DNA of 64,000 bases from positions 248,001-312,000 of the forward strand of contig CAWAEZ010000012.1 of NCBI GenBank assembly GCA_963781195.1, read 5' to 3'. Shown in pieces: positions 11,022 to 19,561 of the stretch. This DNA comes from JAJPKK01 sp963781195. Lineage in GTDB: Bacteria > Pseudomonadota > Alphaproteobacteria > Rhizobiales > Xanthobacteraceae. The notes below the pieces were generated by a model, which did not search any database, was not told where the DNA came from, and saw only the letters and a program-made list of their open reading frames with translations. Each line of letters begins with the position of its first letter. Position 1 is the first letter of the stretch. The position numbers and the translations under genes are program-made.

Positions 11022-12777
11022 TCAGAGCGGCAACTCGGGCTCGGGGCCTCGCGGGCGCTTGGCTCCCGGGCCGAGGTGCGGCACGTGGCTGAAGGTCCAC
11101 TGCACGCGGTGGAATTCGCGGGCGCGGCCATAGATCACGACTTGCGAGGTGCGGCGCGGCCCGTCATGGCCGGCGAGATAGACGCTCTCCTCGATCACGA
11201 CCTCGTCCTCGTGGGTGTCGAGATTCCACACGTCCTTGTTGGGCAGCAGCAGGACGGCGCCATGGCCGTCGGTGAGGCGGTTGACGCGGATCGTAGGATG
11301 CAGGTGGAAACGCACCGCGAACTGGTCGGGCGAGGTTTCCGGCAGAGCGGTGCCGTCGGCGGGGAGAAAGACGTCCTCGCCTTCGAGCTGGTTGCCGTCC
11401 GCCGCGACCGCGATGAAGCGCTCGTGAATGACGCCGAAGCGGTCGGCGTAGCCGTCATGGGCGGCGCGCAGCACGATCGCCGCTTCTTCGGTGTCGCGGG
11501 CGACGGTGACGTTGCGCGGCCCGGCGACGATTGGCACGCCGAACAGCCGGCGGAACGCCGCCGAATTCGAGAAACCGGCACGACGAGGTGTCGTTGAAGG
11601 TGACGGTGGAATGCGCGGCGGTGGCGCGCGCCACCTGGCGCCAGTTTTCCTTGCCGTTGCCCGGCATGCCGCAATTGATGACGATGCGTTGCTGCTTGCT
11701 GGAGAACTCGAAGGCGAGGCATCCGGCATGGGCGTCGGCGCTCATTTCCGCCGGCGGCGGGCCGCCGGTATCGACCAGCACGACCGTGGGGCCGGCATCG
11801 ATGCGCTGATATCCGGAATAGGGCGCATTGGCGACCGGAGTGCCGCGCGCATCGTCGTAGGCGAGCACGGTGGCGAGCAGGTCCGGCGGCGTCGGCCCCA
11901 TGCCGTTGAACAGGGCGAAGCTGCCGTCGCCGTGGCGGAAGAAGCGCAGCATCGGCATCATGCGGTCGATGGCGTTGATCAGGGCAGGCGGCGGCGCCAC
12001 GTTGCGCGCGGTGAACGCCTGGCTGAGCGGCAGCAGGTCGAGCAGGATCTCGATGATGACCCCGGGATTGCGGCTGATATGGCCGCCGTCGGGCAGGATC
12101 TGGCGCTCGAGCTCGGCGACGAGGCGCTTGGTGGTGCCGCGCAGATTGCGGGTCTGCCGGGCCATGCACAGCGTCGCATAGACGAGGGCGATGCGCGCCT
12201 GCAGCCGGGGCAGCCCGTCGCGGGCGTCGCTGGCGGTGCCGCGGAGGTAGCGGACCTGGCGGGTGAGGCTGCGCAGGAAGCGGCGGTAGAAGCGCAGGTC
12301 GGCGTCGTGGAGGATCACCGGCGACTGGCACAGCCAGGAGATGATTCGCCGCGCCACGATCTCGGGCTGCCAGGCCACCGGATGCCAGCCGCCCTGCAGC
12401 GAAATCCATTCGTCGACGAGGGCGCGGGCGTTGGCGCGGTTGATGGTCGAATCGGCCGCCCGCAGATGGCGGAGCCAGCCGAACCCGAGCAGCACGTCCG
12501 CCCATTCGTCGGACGGCGGCGCCATCTCGAAGGGCGACCGGCCGTCGCACACCACCACCTTGCCGGCAAAGGCGAATCGGCCGGCATAGATCTCGCCGGC
12601 GCGGGTCGGATCGGCGGTCCGCAGCTCCTGCGGCGCGATGACGAGGCGCTCGGCGGGGGCGATCCAGTGGAACAGCCCGGCGACCGGGTGGACCTTGAGG
12701 CGGGCCTTGAGATTGTTGAATCGGCGACGGAGCGCCAGCCAGGACAGCCGCGAACGGTCCGCGATCACGACGGACAT
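11022..12777 (-). CDS. Heparinase II/III family protein, one frameshift
   Basis: The protein has the alginate/heparin-lyase fold of the alphaproteobacterial heparinase II/III-like group, proteins presumed to act on polyuronic or glycosaminoglycan-like polymers. The N-terminal alpha/alpha toroid region contains NRANARALVDEWISLQGGWHPVAWQPE and continues in ILPDGGHISRNPGV; the C-terminal beta-sandwich contains CGMPGNGKENWRQVARATAAHSTV, in segments typical of the family. The frame changes once near 11580, after AHSTVTFNDTSSCRF, and continues through NSAAFRRLFGVPIVAG to the stop at 11022. Corrected length is about 585 residues. In related genomes this gene commonly lies between rsmB and purH, as here. 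No signal peptide is evident. Confidence 0.85.
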
Positions 12778-12897
12778 GCGATCACGACCGACATGGAGGC
12801 TCGCCCCTTCTCGTCACCGGCACGAGCCGGCAGTCTAACGTGCGACACCATAACGAGTGGTTTGCAGAGGGCAACCGGAGCCGGGCACCGGACCGCC

Positions 12898-14235
12898 TCA
12901 CAACCGCTGCAGCCGCGCGGCGTAGAAGCCGTCCAGCCCGGACAGCCGGGCGTCCGCATTGGGCCACTGGCAGGGCAGGGTGCGCAGGTCGCCGTCCGGC
13001 GTGACGAACCCTTCGAGACCCGGGAATTCGCTGGCGGCGAGCGGTTTGCGCGCGATTCGCGGATCGTCGGCGAGCGCCGCCCGGATGATGTCCTCGCCCT
13101 CCTCGGGCTCGAGCGAGCAGGTGCAGTACACCACCGTTCCGCCGGGCCGGGTCAATGTGATTGCGTTGTGGAGAAGCCGTTTCTGCAGCGCCGCGAGGCT
13201 GGTGACGTTGGCCGGCACCTTGCGCCACGGAATGTCCGGGTGGCGGCGGATGGTGCCGGTGGAGGTACAGGGCGCGTCGACCAGCACGGCGTCGAATGGG
13301 CCCGCTTTCCAGTCCTCGGCGGCGGCCGCAACCGTGGTCGCGGCAATGCCGAGCCGGGTGAGGTTCTCGCGCAGCCGGCCGAGCCGCGCTTCGGCGCGGT
13401 CGACGGCGGTGACGGCGGCGCCGGCCATGGCCAGTTGCGCGGTCTTGCCGCCCGGCGCCGCGCAGAGATCGGCGGCGGTGCGGCCGGTGAGGTCGCCGAA
13501 CAGCCGGACCGGCAGCGCCGCCGCGGCATCCTGGACCCACCAGGCGCCGTCGCCATAGCCGGGGAGCCCGGAGATCGGCCCGTGGGCGGCGAGCCGCACC
13601 GAGCCGGTCGCGGTGACGATGCCGCCGAGTTCCGCCGCCCACCGCTCCGGGTCGGCCTTGACGGTGAGGTCGAGCGGCGGCTCGACCCGGTTGGCGCGGG
13701 CGATCGCGTGTGCGGTCTCGTCGCCATAGGCCTTGATCCAGCGCTCGAGCAGCCATTCCGGGGTGTCGAGGTCGAGCGGTTCGAGCTTGGCCACGGCGGC
13801 GATGCCTTCGCCGCGCGCGATCCGCCGCAGCACCGCGTTGACCAGCCCGGCATAGCGGTTGTCGCGCCGGTCGGCCTGGACGAGGCGCACCGAGAGGTCG
13901 ACGGCGGCGTGGTCGGGGACGTCGAGGAACATGATCTGGGCGGCGCCGGTCAACAGCGCGGTCTCGACCCGGGGCGCCTCGCGCGGCAGGCCGCGGCTCA
14001 GCAGGCTGTCGAGCAGCCGGCGGAGCGTGCCGAGCCGGCGCAGCACCGTGGCGACGATGCGCCGGACCAGGGCACGGTCGCGCTCGGGGAGCTGCGCGAG
14101 TCCGCGCGGGGCCAGCGCGCCGTCGAGCTGCTCATCGAGCGGGCGCCCGCGATGAAGCACCCCTTCCAGGAGCTCGGCCGCGACGCGCCGCGCCGCGAGG
14201 CCGGGGACCTCCGCCGGCGGATCAACGCGCGCCAA
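12898..14235 (-). CDS. rsmB: 16S rRNA (cytosine-C5)-methyltransferase RsmB/Sun
   Basis: RsmB methylates cytosine 967 of 16S rRNA using S-adenosylmethionine. The 445-residue protein has the NusB-like N-terminal RNA-binding domain (about residues 10-150, with DRALVRRIVATVLRRLG and NAVLRRIARGEG), then the methyltransferase fold: the SAM-binding block DLCAAPGGKTAQLA, the catalytic motif IV VDAPCTSTGTIRRHPD with its cysteine, and motif VI YCTCSLEPEEGED with the second cysteine. Both catalytic cysteines are present. It heads the minus-strand group leading to the heparinase-like gene and purH, and diverges from the SdhAF4-like gene 104 bases away. Confidence 0.95.
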   Translation of the reverse strand: MARVDPPAEVPGLAARRVAAELLEGVLHRGRPLDEQLDGALAPRGLAQLPERDRALVRRIVATVLRRLGTLRRLLDSLLSRGLPREAPRVETALLTGAAQIMFLDVPDHAAVDLSVRLVQADRRDNRYAGLVNAVLRRIARGEGIAAVAKLEPLDLDTPEWLLERWIKAYGDETAHAIARANRVEPPLDLTVKADPERWAAELGGIVTATGSVRLAAHGPISGLPGYGDGAWWVQDAAAALPVRLFGDLTGRTAADLCAAPGGKTAQLAMAGAAVTAVDRAEARLGRLRENLTRLGIAATTVAAAAEDWKAGPFDAVLVDAPCTSTGTIRRHPDIPWRKVPANVTSLAALQKRLLHNAITLTRPGGTVVYCTCSLEPEEGEDIIRAALADDPRIARKPLAASEFPGLEGFVTPDGDLRTLPCQWPNADARLSGLDGFYAARLQRL

Positions 14236-14339
14236 ATCTGCTCGCTACGAATCTGGTCGCGACCTCAACGGGCGCGAAAATGCCGGCAAACAATGATGAC
14301 CTCGTGTTCTTGACCGTTTCTGCGCCAACCCTCATGTGA

Positions 14340-14612
14340 ATGGCAATGGCTGATTTGAATTCAACGCAGTCGGGGCAGCCCGACGCCGCAACATCCAGCC
14401 CGGCACCCGGCCCTGCGGCGCCCGGCCCTGGGACGACCGTGCGGCGACCCTTGAGCCCCGCCGCCGAACGTGCGCTCGCCGAGGCCGCGGCCCGGCGCGC
14501 CGAAATCGATCGTCTCGCCAGAGAGCGCCCCAAGGAGCTCAACGGCCGACCCGGCCTCGAGCCGGTGCGCTACGGCGACTGGGAAGTCAAAGGCATCGCC
14601 AGCGACTTCTAG
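14340..14612 (+). CDS. DUF1674 protein, succinate dehydrogenase assembly factor 4 (SdhAF4) family
   Basis: A 90-residue protein ending in RPKELNGRPGLEPVRYGDWEVKGIASDF-type sequence, of which the conserved C-terminal signature is EPVRYGDWEVKGIASDF (Pfam PF07896). Mitochondrial members (SDHAF4/Sdh8) bind flavinylated SdhA and promote complex II assembly; the bacterial function is inferred from that. The N-terminal half is Pro/Ala-rich and probably disordered. A second ATG six bases in is an equally good start. Location beside rsmB is conserved in many Hyphomicrobiales. The sdh operon it may serve lies about 14 kb away in the same window. Confidence 0.85.
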   Translation: MAMADLNSTQSGQPDAATSSPAPGPAAPGPGTTVRRPLSPAAERALAEAAARRAEIDRLARERPKELNGRPGLEPVRYGDWEVKGIASDF

Positions 14613-14699
14613 CGGACCTCACCCAAGGGTTGTCTGAATTCCACATGAACAATCAAGGATTGTGGTTGCCGCCGTACGAATCGTTGCTATCATAGGAAT

Positions 14700-15269
14700 A
14701 TGATCACAGCTTCCCTCGGCCGCCGATCTGGATCCTCCTGGGCCTCGTCCCCGGGCGGGATCGGCATGGCGGCGGTGTTTGCAGCCGGCTTCATCGGCGG
14801 CGGCCTGGTGGTGCTGACGGTGCAGGGCCGGTCGGCGCCCGCCGTGCCGGACCCGCCGCCGCGTCCGACGATGAGCGAACCCGCCCCCGTGAGCCTTGCG
14901 GCGCATCCGGCGGAGGTGCTGCGGGTGATCGACGGCGACACCTTCGAGGCGCGCGTGCGCGTGTGGCCCGGGCTCGACATCACCACCAAGGTCCGGCTAC
15001 GCGGCATCGACGCGCCGGAGCTCAAGGCGCGGTGCCCGGCCGAGCGGGCGATGGCGGAAGCCGCCCGCGACGCCTTGCGCGACATGCTGGCCGCGGGCGG
15101 CGTCTCGGTGTCCGTCGTCGTCCCCGACAAATATGGCGGCCGGGTCGATGCCGATGCCGGTACGCGGGCGGTCGCAAACGTCTCGGCGGCGCTGCTGGCG
15201 AACGGCCACGGACGCCGCTACGGCGGCGGTCGCCGCCTCCCGTGGTGCGACGGCGAGGCGGCGCGGTGA
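14700..15269 (+). CDS. Thermonuclease (SNase-like) family protein, membrane-anchored or exported
   Basis: A 189-residue protein with a hydrophobic segment at about residues 20-42 (GMAAVFAAGFIGGGLVVLTV), a Pro-rich linker and a staphylococcal-nuclease OB-fold. Visible signatures are VIDGDTFEARV (calcium-binding Asp residues), RLRGIDAPELKARC (catalytic Arg and Glu) and DKYGGRV (second Arg). The C-terminus NGHGRRYGGGRRLPWC is typical of the short alphaproteobacterial group. These nucleases cleave single-stranded DNA or RNA outside the cytoplasm; the physiological role here is unknown. It may be co-transcribed with the upstream DUF1674 gene (88 bases apart). Confidence 0.85.
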   Translation: MITASLGRRSGSSWASSPGGIGMAAVFAAGFIGGGLVVLTVQGRSAPAVPDPPPRPTMSEPAPVSLAAHPAEVLRVIDGDTFEARVRVWPGLDITTKVRLRGIDAPELKARCPAERAMAEAARDALRDMLAAGGVSVSVVVPDKYGGRVDADAGTRAVANVSAALLANGHGRRYGGGRRLPWCDGEAAR

Positions 15270-15314
15270 CGGGCTGGTGCTCCGCGTCCACCCGAATGGA
15301 ATGCACCCAAAATG

Positions 15315-15349
15315 AAAAGGAGCGCTGCCGGCTGGACCGGCAGCGCTCC
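15315..15349 (-). terminator. Rho-independent terminator after the L,D-transpeptidase gene
   Basis: A perfect 13-base stem (15319-15331 with 15337-15349) closes a five-base loop. On the minus strand it is followed at once by TTTT (complement of 15315-15318). It lies 35 bases past the L,D-transpeptidase stop. On the plus strand no T-run follows, so it points to the minus strand. Confidence 0.8.
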
Positions 15350-15383
15350 CCCCGCAGAAAAAACGCGGGTCTACCGTGAAACT

Positions 15384-15902
15384 TTACTGCACCACCACCG
15401 TCGTGCCGTAGCCGACGCGGGCGAACAAATCGGTGATGTCGGCATTCAGCATGCGGATGCAGCCGTAGGACACGAAGCCGCCGATCGAACCCGGCTGGTT
15501 GGTGCCGTGGATGGCGTATTCGCCGCCGGCGAGGGTCATCGCCGCGACACCCATCGGGTTGTGCGGCGAGCCGCCGGGAATGACAGCCGGCAGCGACGGC
15601 TTGTCACGGCGGACATCGGCCGGCGGCGACCACGCCGGGCTGAGGTACTTGCCGTTGATGTAGGAGGTGCCGGACCACTGCTTGCCGGCGCGGCCGACGC
15701 CGACCGGATAGCGCAGCGCATGACCGGAATCGAGAATGAGGTAGAGCGCGCGCTGGTTGGTGCGCACCACGATGGTGCCCGGCGAATAGCCGCTCATGGC
15801 CACCGTTTCGCCGCGCGCCGCAGCCGGCGCGGCGGTGAACAATGGCGACGCGACGATGAGTGCCGCGAGCGCAGCCGCGGCCGACAAGCGAGACCGAATC
15901 AT
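15384..15902 (-). CDS. L,D-transpeptidase (YkuD domain), exported
   Basis: L,D-transpeptidases cross-link peptidoglycan stems or attach proteins to it in the periplasm. The 172-residue protein starts at ATG 15902 with a clear signal peptide (MIRSRLSAAAALAALIVASP, cleaved near AAA-RG). The YkuD domain (about residues 45-172) holds IHGTNQPGSIGGFVSYGCIRM, whose S-x-G-C-I-R carries the catalytic cysteine, together with the histidine of IHGTN. The domain runs to the last residues and nothing else is attached, the short form common in Bradyrhizobium-like bacteria. Its upstream region is the repeat array, so transcription must start inside or just after the array. Confidence 0.92.
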   Translation of the reverse strand: MIRSRLSAAAALAALIVASPLFTAAPAAARGETVAMSGYSPGTIVVRTNQRALYLILDSGHALRYPVGVGRAGKQWSGTSYINGKYLSPAWSPPADVRRDKPSLPAVIPGGSPHNPMGVAAMTLAGGEYAIHGTNQPGSIGGFVSYGCIRMLNADITDLFARVGYGTTVVVQ

Positions 15903-16094
15903 GGAAGCACCCCGATGCAAATTCCCCGGCGCGCAGAATACCAAAAAACGCCGCCGGATAAGTGCCGCCGAAGCGTCGCCGCGAAAAACGCCGGGACCTG
16001 TCGCCTTCGCGCCACAGGTGGGGCCACCCCCCATGACACAACCGGCGGGGAATGTGCTCTGCCTCCTGCAGTTCACGACGGGGCAAGTGCGTCG

Positions 16095-17716
16095 TTTAAA
16101 CCCCGCCTAACGAATCGATCGCCATTGCGCAACACCGCTCAATTCGTTCCCCGTGAACAGAGTGGAACGGCCGGACTCGCTTGCGAGACCGCGTCCATCG
16201 CTCGCGGACCGAAGCCATCAGCAGATCGCATTCGCTTCCGATGACGCGTGAGAATTAACCCGCGCCTAACGAATCGAACGCGGTTACGCGACGGCGCTCA
16301 ATTCGTTCCGCGTGAACAGAGTGGAACGCGATTCCGCCCCGATTGCGAGCCGCGTCCATCGCTCGCGGACCGAAGCCATGAGCAGGTCGCCTTCGCTTCC
16401 AGGACCGCACGATGGCGTCGGCGAGATTGCACGCTGCGTGGCACGGGATCGCTCACCGCCTGTCGATGATGTCGGTGTCCTCCGGGACATCGGCATCGGC
16501 GGGCCGTTGCTCCTGATCAAACCGGGGCGGTTTAACCTGCGCCTAACGAATCGCGAGCCGTCCCGCGACGGCGTCCGATTCGTTCTGCGTGAACAGAGTG
16601 GAACGCGCATCGGACGGGACGGCGCGGCAACGCTGCGCTATTCCTGTCGAGCGATCCTGCACGCGGATTGCACGGTGCGTGGTCGCGGCTTCCGATCAAA
16701 CCGACGCGGTTTAACTCGCGCCTAACGAATCGCGAGTCGCCCCGCGACGGCATCCGATTCGTTCTGCGTGAACAGAGTGGAACGCGCATCGGGCGCGATG
16801 GCGCGGCGACGCTGAGCCATATCTGTCGAGCGGTCCTGCACGCGGATTGCATCGTGCGGGGTCGCGGCTCCCGATCAAACCGACGCGGCTTAACTCGCGC
16901 CTAACGAATCGATCGCGGCCGCGGCACGGCATCCGATCGTTCTGCGTGAACAGAGTGGAACGCGCATCGGACGGGACGGCGCCGCAACGCTGAGCCATTT
17001 CTGTCGAGTGGTTCTGCACGCGGATTGCACGGTGCGTGGTCGCGGCTCCCGATCAAACCGACGCGGCTTAACTCGCGCCTAACGAATCGCTCGCTGCCGC
17101 GCGACGGCATCCGATTCGTTCTGCGTGAACAGAGTGGAACGCGCATCGGACGACGCGCCAACGCATCGCCATTCAGTCTGGCGATCTGCACGGGATCGCA
17201 CGGCGCGTGGTCGCGGCCCGATCAAACCGACGCGGCTTAGCGAGCAGCCCGACGAATCGATCGCTGCCACGCCACGGCGTTCGATTCGTTCCCCGTGAAC
17301 AGAGTGGAACGAAGGCGCGGTCGGCAGATCGCGCCGCCGCCGGGCGCGGTGCGCCCCGCATTCGAAATCGACAGATCGGATTTTTGCTTCCGATGCCCGC
17401 GTGCGACTTAACCCCCGCCTAACGAATCGCGGAGCGACGCGCAACGGCGTTCGATTCGTTCTGCGTGAACAGAGTGGAACGCGCGTCGGGCTCGAGTTTA
17501 CAGCCCACGCTGCACCCGCGACTGCAATCTCCTGCCCGGGAATTGACGGGGCACCACGATTTGAGATCGCGAGGGCGTGGTCTTTTTCGATCCGGCGACA
17601 TCGTCAGAGCGGATCGCCGTTCACGACAAAACGGGCGCCGTTTAACGCGCGCCTAACGAATCGCGTGCCGCCGCGGAATGGCGCTCGATTCGTTCTCCGT
17701 GAACGGAGGAGAACGT
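16095..17716. repeat. Nine-unit intergenic repeat array with GANTC inverted repeats and CtrA-like boxes
   Basis: Nine copies of a 75-77-base core lie at 16095-16170, 16255-16330, 16531-16607, 16710-16786, 16890-16964, 17068-17143, 17237-17310, 17408-17483 and 17641-17716, mostly 160-180 bases apart, all in one orientation. Core order: TTAA-N7-CTAAC, directly joined to GAATCG, a variable GC-rich stretch of about 22 bases, CGATTCGTT, then CGTGAACAGAGTGGAACG. AACGAATCG and CGATTCGTT are inverted repeats (for example 16545-16553 and 16576-16584). Units 3-6 also share their spacers (CACGCGGATTGCAC, CCGATCAAACCGACGCGG), and units 1-2 share a different spacer, so the array grew by at least two duplications. 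Arms of units 1, 2 and 5 are imperfect; unit 7 has lost the TTAA box. No convincing gene lies inside. Function unknown. Confidence 0.95.
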
Positions 17717-17810
17717 GGCCGGCAAAATGCCGTGAGAGATTTTTCACGGGCGGCGCGCGGACGGGTCTCGCGAGGGCCGGGCACGAATCGGCACCGTGCG
17801 TGCGAAACGT

Positions 17811-17836
17811 GATGACCGGGATCGAGCCCGGTCATC
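17811..17836 (-). terminator. Hairpin downstream of asd, possible terminator
   Basis: GATGACCGGG (17811-17820) pairs perfectly with CCCGGTCATC (17827-17836) around a six-base loop. It lies about 53 bases past the asd stop on the minus strand. There is no T-run after it, so it may act with Rho or only stabilise the mRNA end. Confidence 0.5.
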
Positions 17837-17889
17837 ATCACTTTGCAACGCCCAGAAAATCGTTGGCGACGGTGCGGCAGTCGGCGCGG

Positions 17890-18924
17890 CTACGCGGCCT
17901 TCTTCTTCGCCTCGATCAGCTTGCGCTTGATCAGGGCCTCCGCGATCTGGATCGTGTTGAGGGCCGCGCCCTTGCGCAGATTGTCGGAGACGCACCACAG
18001 CACGAGGCCGTTCTCCACCGTCGCGTCCTCGCGGATGCGGCTGATGTAGGTCGCGTCCTCGCCGGCGCATTCATAGGGCGTGACGTAGCCGCCGGGCTCG
18101 CGCCTGTCGAGCACGACGCAGCCGGGAGCGCGGCTGAGGATCTGCCGCGCCTCCTCGACGGAGAGCGGCTCCTCGAACTCGATGTTGACCGCCTCGGAAT
18201 GGCCGATGAAGACGGGCACCCGCACGCAGGTGGCGACCAGCTTGATCTTCGGATCGAGGATCTTCTTGGTCTCCGCCATCATCTTCCACTCTTCCTTGGT
18301 GAAGCCGTCCTCCATGAAGATGTCGATCTGCGGGATCACGTTGAAGGCGATCCGCTTGGGAAACGTCTTGGTCTCGACGTCGCCTGCGGTGAACACCGCC
18401 TTGGTCTGGGAAAACAGCTCGTCCATGGCGTCCTTGCCGGCGCCGGACACCGACTGATAGGTCGAGACCACCACGCGCTTGATGCGGGCGCGGTCATGGA
18501 GCGGCTTGAGCGCGACCACGAGCTGCGCGGTCGAGCAGTTCGGATTGGCGATGATGCCGCGCTTGCGGAAATCCGCGAGCGCCTCGGGATTGACCTCCGG
18601 CACCACCAGCGGCACGTCGGAATCGTAGCGCCAGCACGACGAGTTATCGATCACCACCGCGCCCTTGGCGGCGATCTTGGGCGACCACTCCTTGGAGACC
18701 GCCGAGCCCGCCGACATCAGGCAGATGTCGACATCGGCGAAGTCGTAGTGGTCGAGCGCTTTGCATTTGAGCGTCCGGTCGCCGTAGGACACCTCCACGC
18801 CCTGGCTCTTGCGGGAGGCCAGTGCAACGACTTCGTCGGCAGGGAACGACCGTTCGGCCAGAATCCCCAGCATCTCGCGGCCCACATTGCCGGTGGCGCC
18901 GACGACGGCGACCTTGAAACCCAT
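17890..18924 (-). CDS. asd: Aspartate-semialdehyde dehydrogenase
   Basis: Asd reduces aspartyl phosphate to aspartate semialdehyde, the branch point to lysine/diaminopimelate, threonine and methionine. The 344-residue protein starts MGFKVAVVGATGNVGREM (NADP-binding glycine loop) at 18924. The catalytic cysteine is in IANPNCSTAQLVVALKPL; VSTYQSVSGAGKDAMDEL and FNVIPQIDIFMEDGFTKEE are further family blocks. Residues IKLVATCVRVPVFIGHSEAVN contain the substrate-binding Arg and His. The C-terminus is lysine-rich (KRKLIEAKKKAA). It stands alone on the minus strand, with the repeat array downstream. Confidence 0.97.
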   Translation of the reverse strand: MGFKVAVVGATGNVGREMLGILAERSFPADEVVALASRKSQGVEVSYGDRTLKCKALDHYDFADVDICLMSAGSAVSKEWSPKIAAKGAVVIDNSSCWRYDSDVPLVVPEVNPEALADFRKRGIIANPNCSTAQLVVALKPLHDRARIKRVVVSTYQSVSGAGKDAMDELFSQTKAVFTAGDVETKTFPKRIAFNVIPQIDIFMEDGFTKEEWKMMAETKKILDPKIKLVATCVRVPVFIGHSEAVNIEFEEPLSVEEARQILSRAPGCVVLDRREPGGYVTPYECAGEDATYISRIREDATVENGLVLWCVSDNLRKGAALNTIQIAEALIKRKLIEAKKKAA

Positions 18925-19165
18925 GATGCATCTCCAAAATGTCCGTCGCTGCAGCGCAAACGCAGGGCGGATCGCAGCGGTTCTAATGGGGAATGGCGGG
19001 CAATTCAACGATTGGGTGGGAAGCGGCGGCCAATCGGCTGGGTTGTATCGAAGCTGCTACAGACCAAGGACGGGTGAGCAGCGTGGCGGAGCCCGCCCCG
19101 GGATCGTGACATCCTCCCCCTGAGGAGCCTTGCCCGCGAACCCCTGTCACGATAAGGAACAAACC

Positions 19166-19387
19166 ATGGACATGCAGATCGATCGATCCCTGCTGGAGGC
19201 GTATAGTCGCGGCGAGATCAGCCGCCGCGACATCAGCGAGCGGATGAACGCCGAGGTCCGCTTCGGCGATTTGCTCGCGGCCCTGCATGCGGCGGCGCTT
19301 CCGCTGCCGCGATTTCCCTGCGACCGCAATTCGCCGGGAGTGCAGCTCATCAAGCGCTTGGCAGAGCGCGCAGCCCGTGGCGAATGA
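19166..19387 (+). CDS. Small protein, antitoxin-like, unknown function
   Basis: A 73-residue protein starting at ATG 19166 with AAGGAA eight bases upstream. It reads MDMQIDRSLLEAYSRGEIS, continues RRDISERMNAEVRFGDLLAAL and ends in LIKRLAERAARGE. The layout, a short helical Arg/Glu-rich chain with GEISRRDISERM, resembles small antitoxin-like proteins usually encoded next to PIN-domain toxins, but no PIN toxin is visible: the stretch after it (19384-19561) has only a weak overlapping reading frame with no recognisable domain. Codon use looks like the surrounding genes. Treat the antitoxin idea as a guess from general appearance. Confidence 0.55.
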   Translation: MDMQIDRSLLEAYSRGEISRRDISERMNAEVRFGDLLAALHAAALPLPRFPCDRNSPGVQLIKRLAERAARGE

Positions 19388-19561
19388 GACGGCGTATGTC
19401 GCTGGGATTGGAAGTGGCTCCTGGAAGAGCCTACCACGCCATGGTGGCTGATCCCGACCGCGGCATCGCTGTGCAACATGCGCTGGGGTCGTTTCGGGCG
19501 CGTCATGCGGAGCGGCTGAAGCCGTCAGACGCGAAGGGTGACACCCACCCCTCGATGCCTC

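Noticed and set aside
16284..17444. Arg-rich minus-strand and plus-strand reading frames of about 60-120 codons across the array
   Set aside because: They arise from the repeat itself (the same peptide recurs in each unit), have no ribosome binding sites and resemble no protein family. Open frames are expected in GC-rich repeats.
16095..17716. CRISPR array
   Set aside because: Units are 75-77 bases with spacers of 80-200 bases, several spacers are shared between units, and no cas genes are near. A CRISPR would have 25-40-base repeats and unique spacers of similar size.
16153..17716. LexA/SOS boxes (GAAC direct repeats in GTGAACAGAGTGGAAC)
   Set aside because: Alphaproteobacterial LexA sites are GTTC/GAAC direct repeats spaced by seven bases; here the spacing is six in every unit, so the helical phase is wrong.
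16095..17716. parS or DnaA-box cluster (replication origin)
   Set aside because: No TGTTTCACGTGAAACA-like or TTATCCACA-like sequence was seen, and no dnaA, parAB or hemE gene is in the window. CtrA-like boxes alone do not make an origin.
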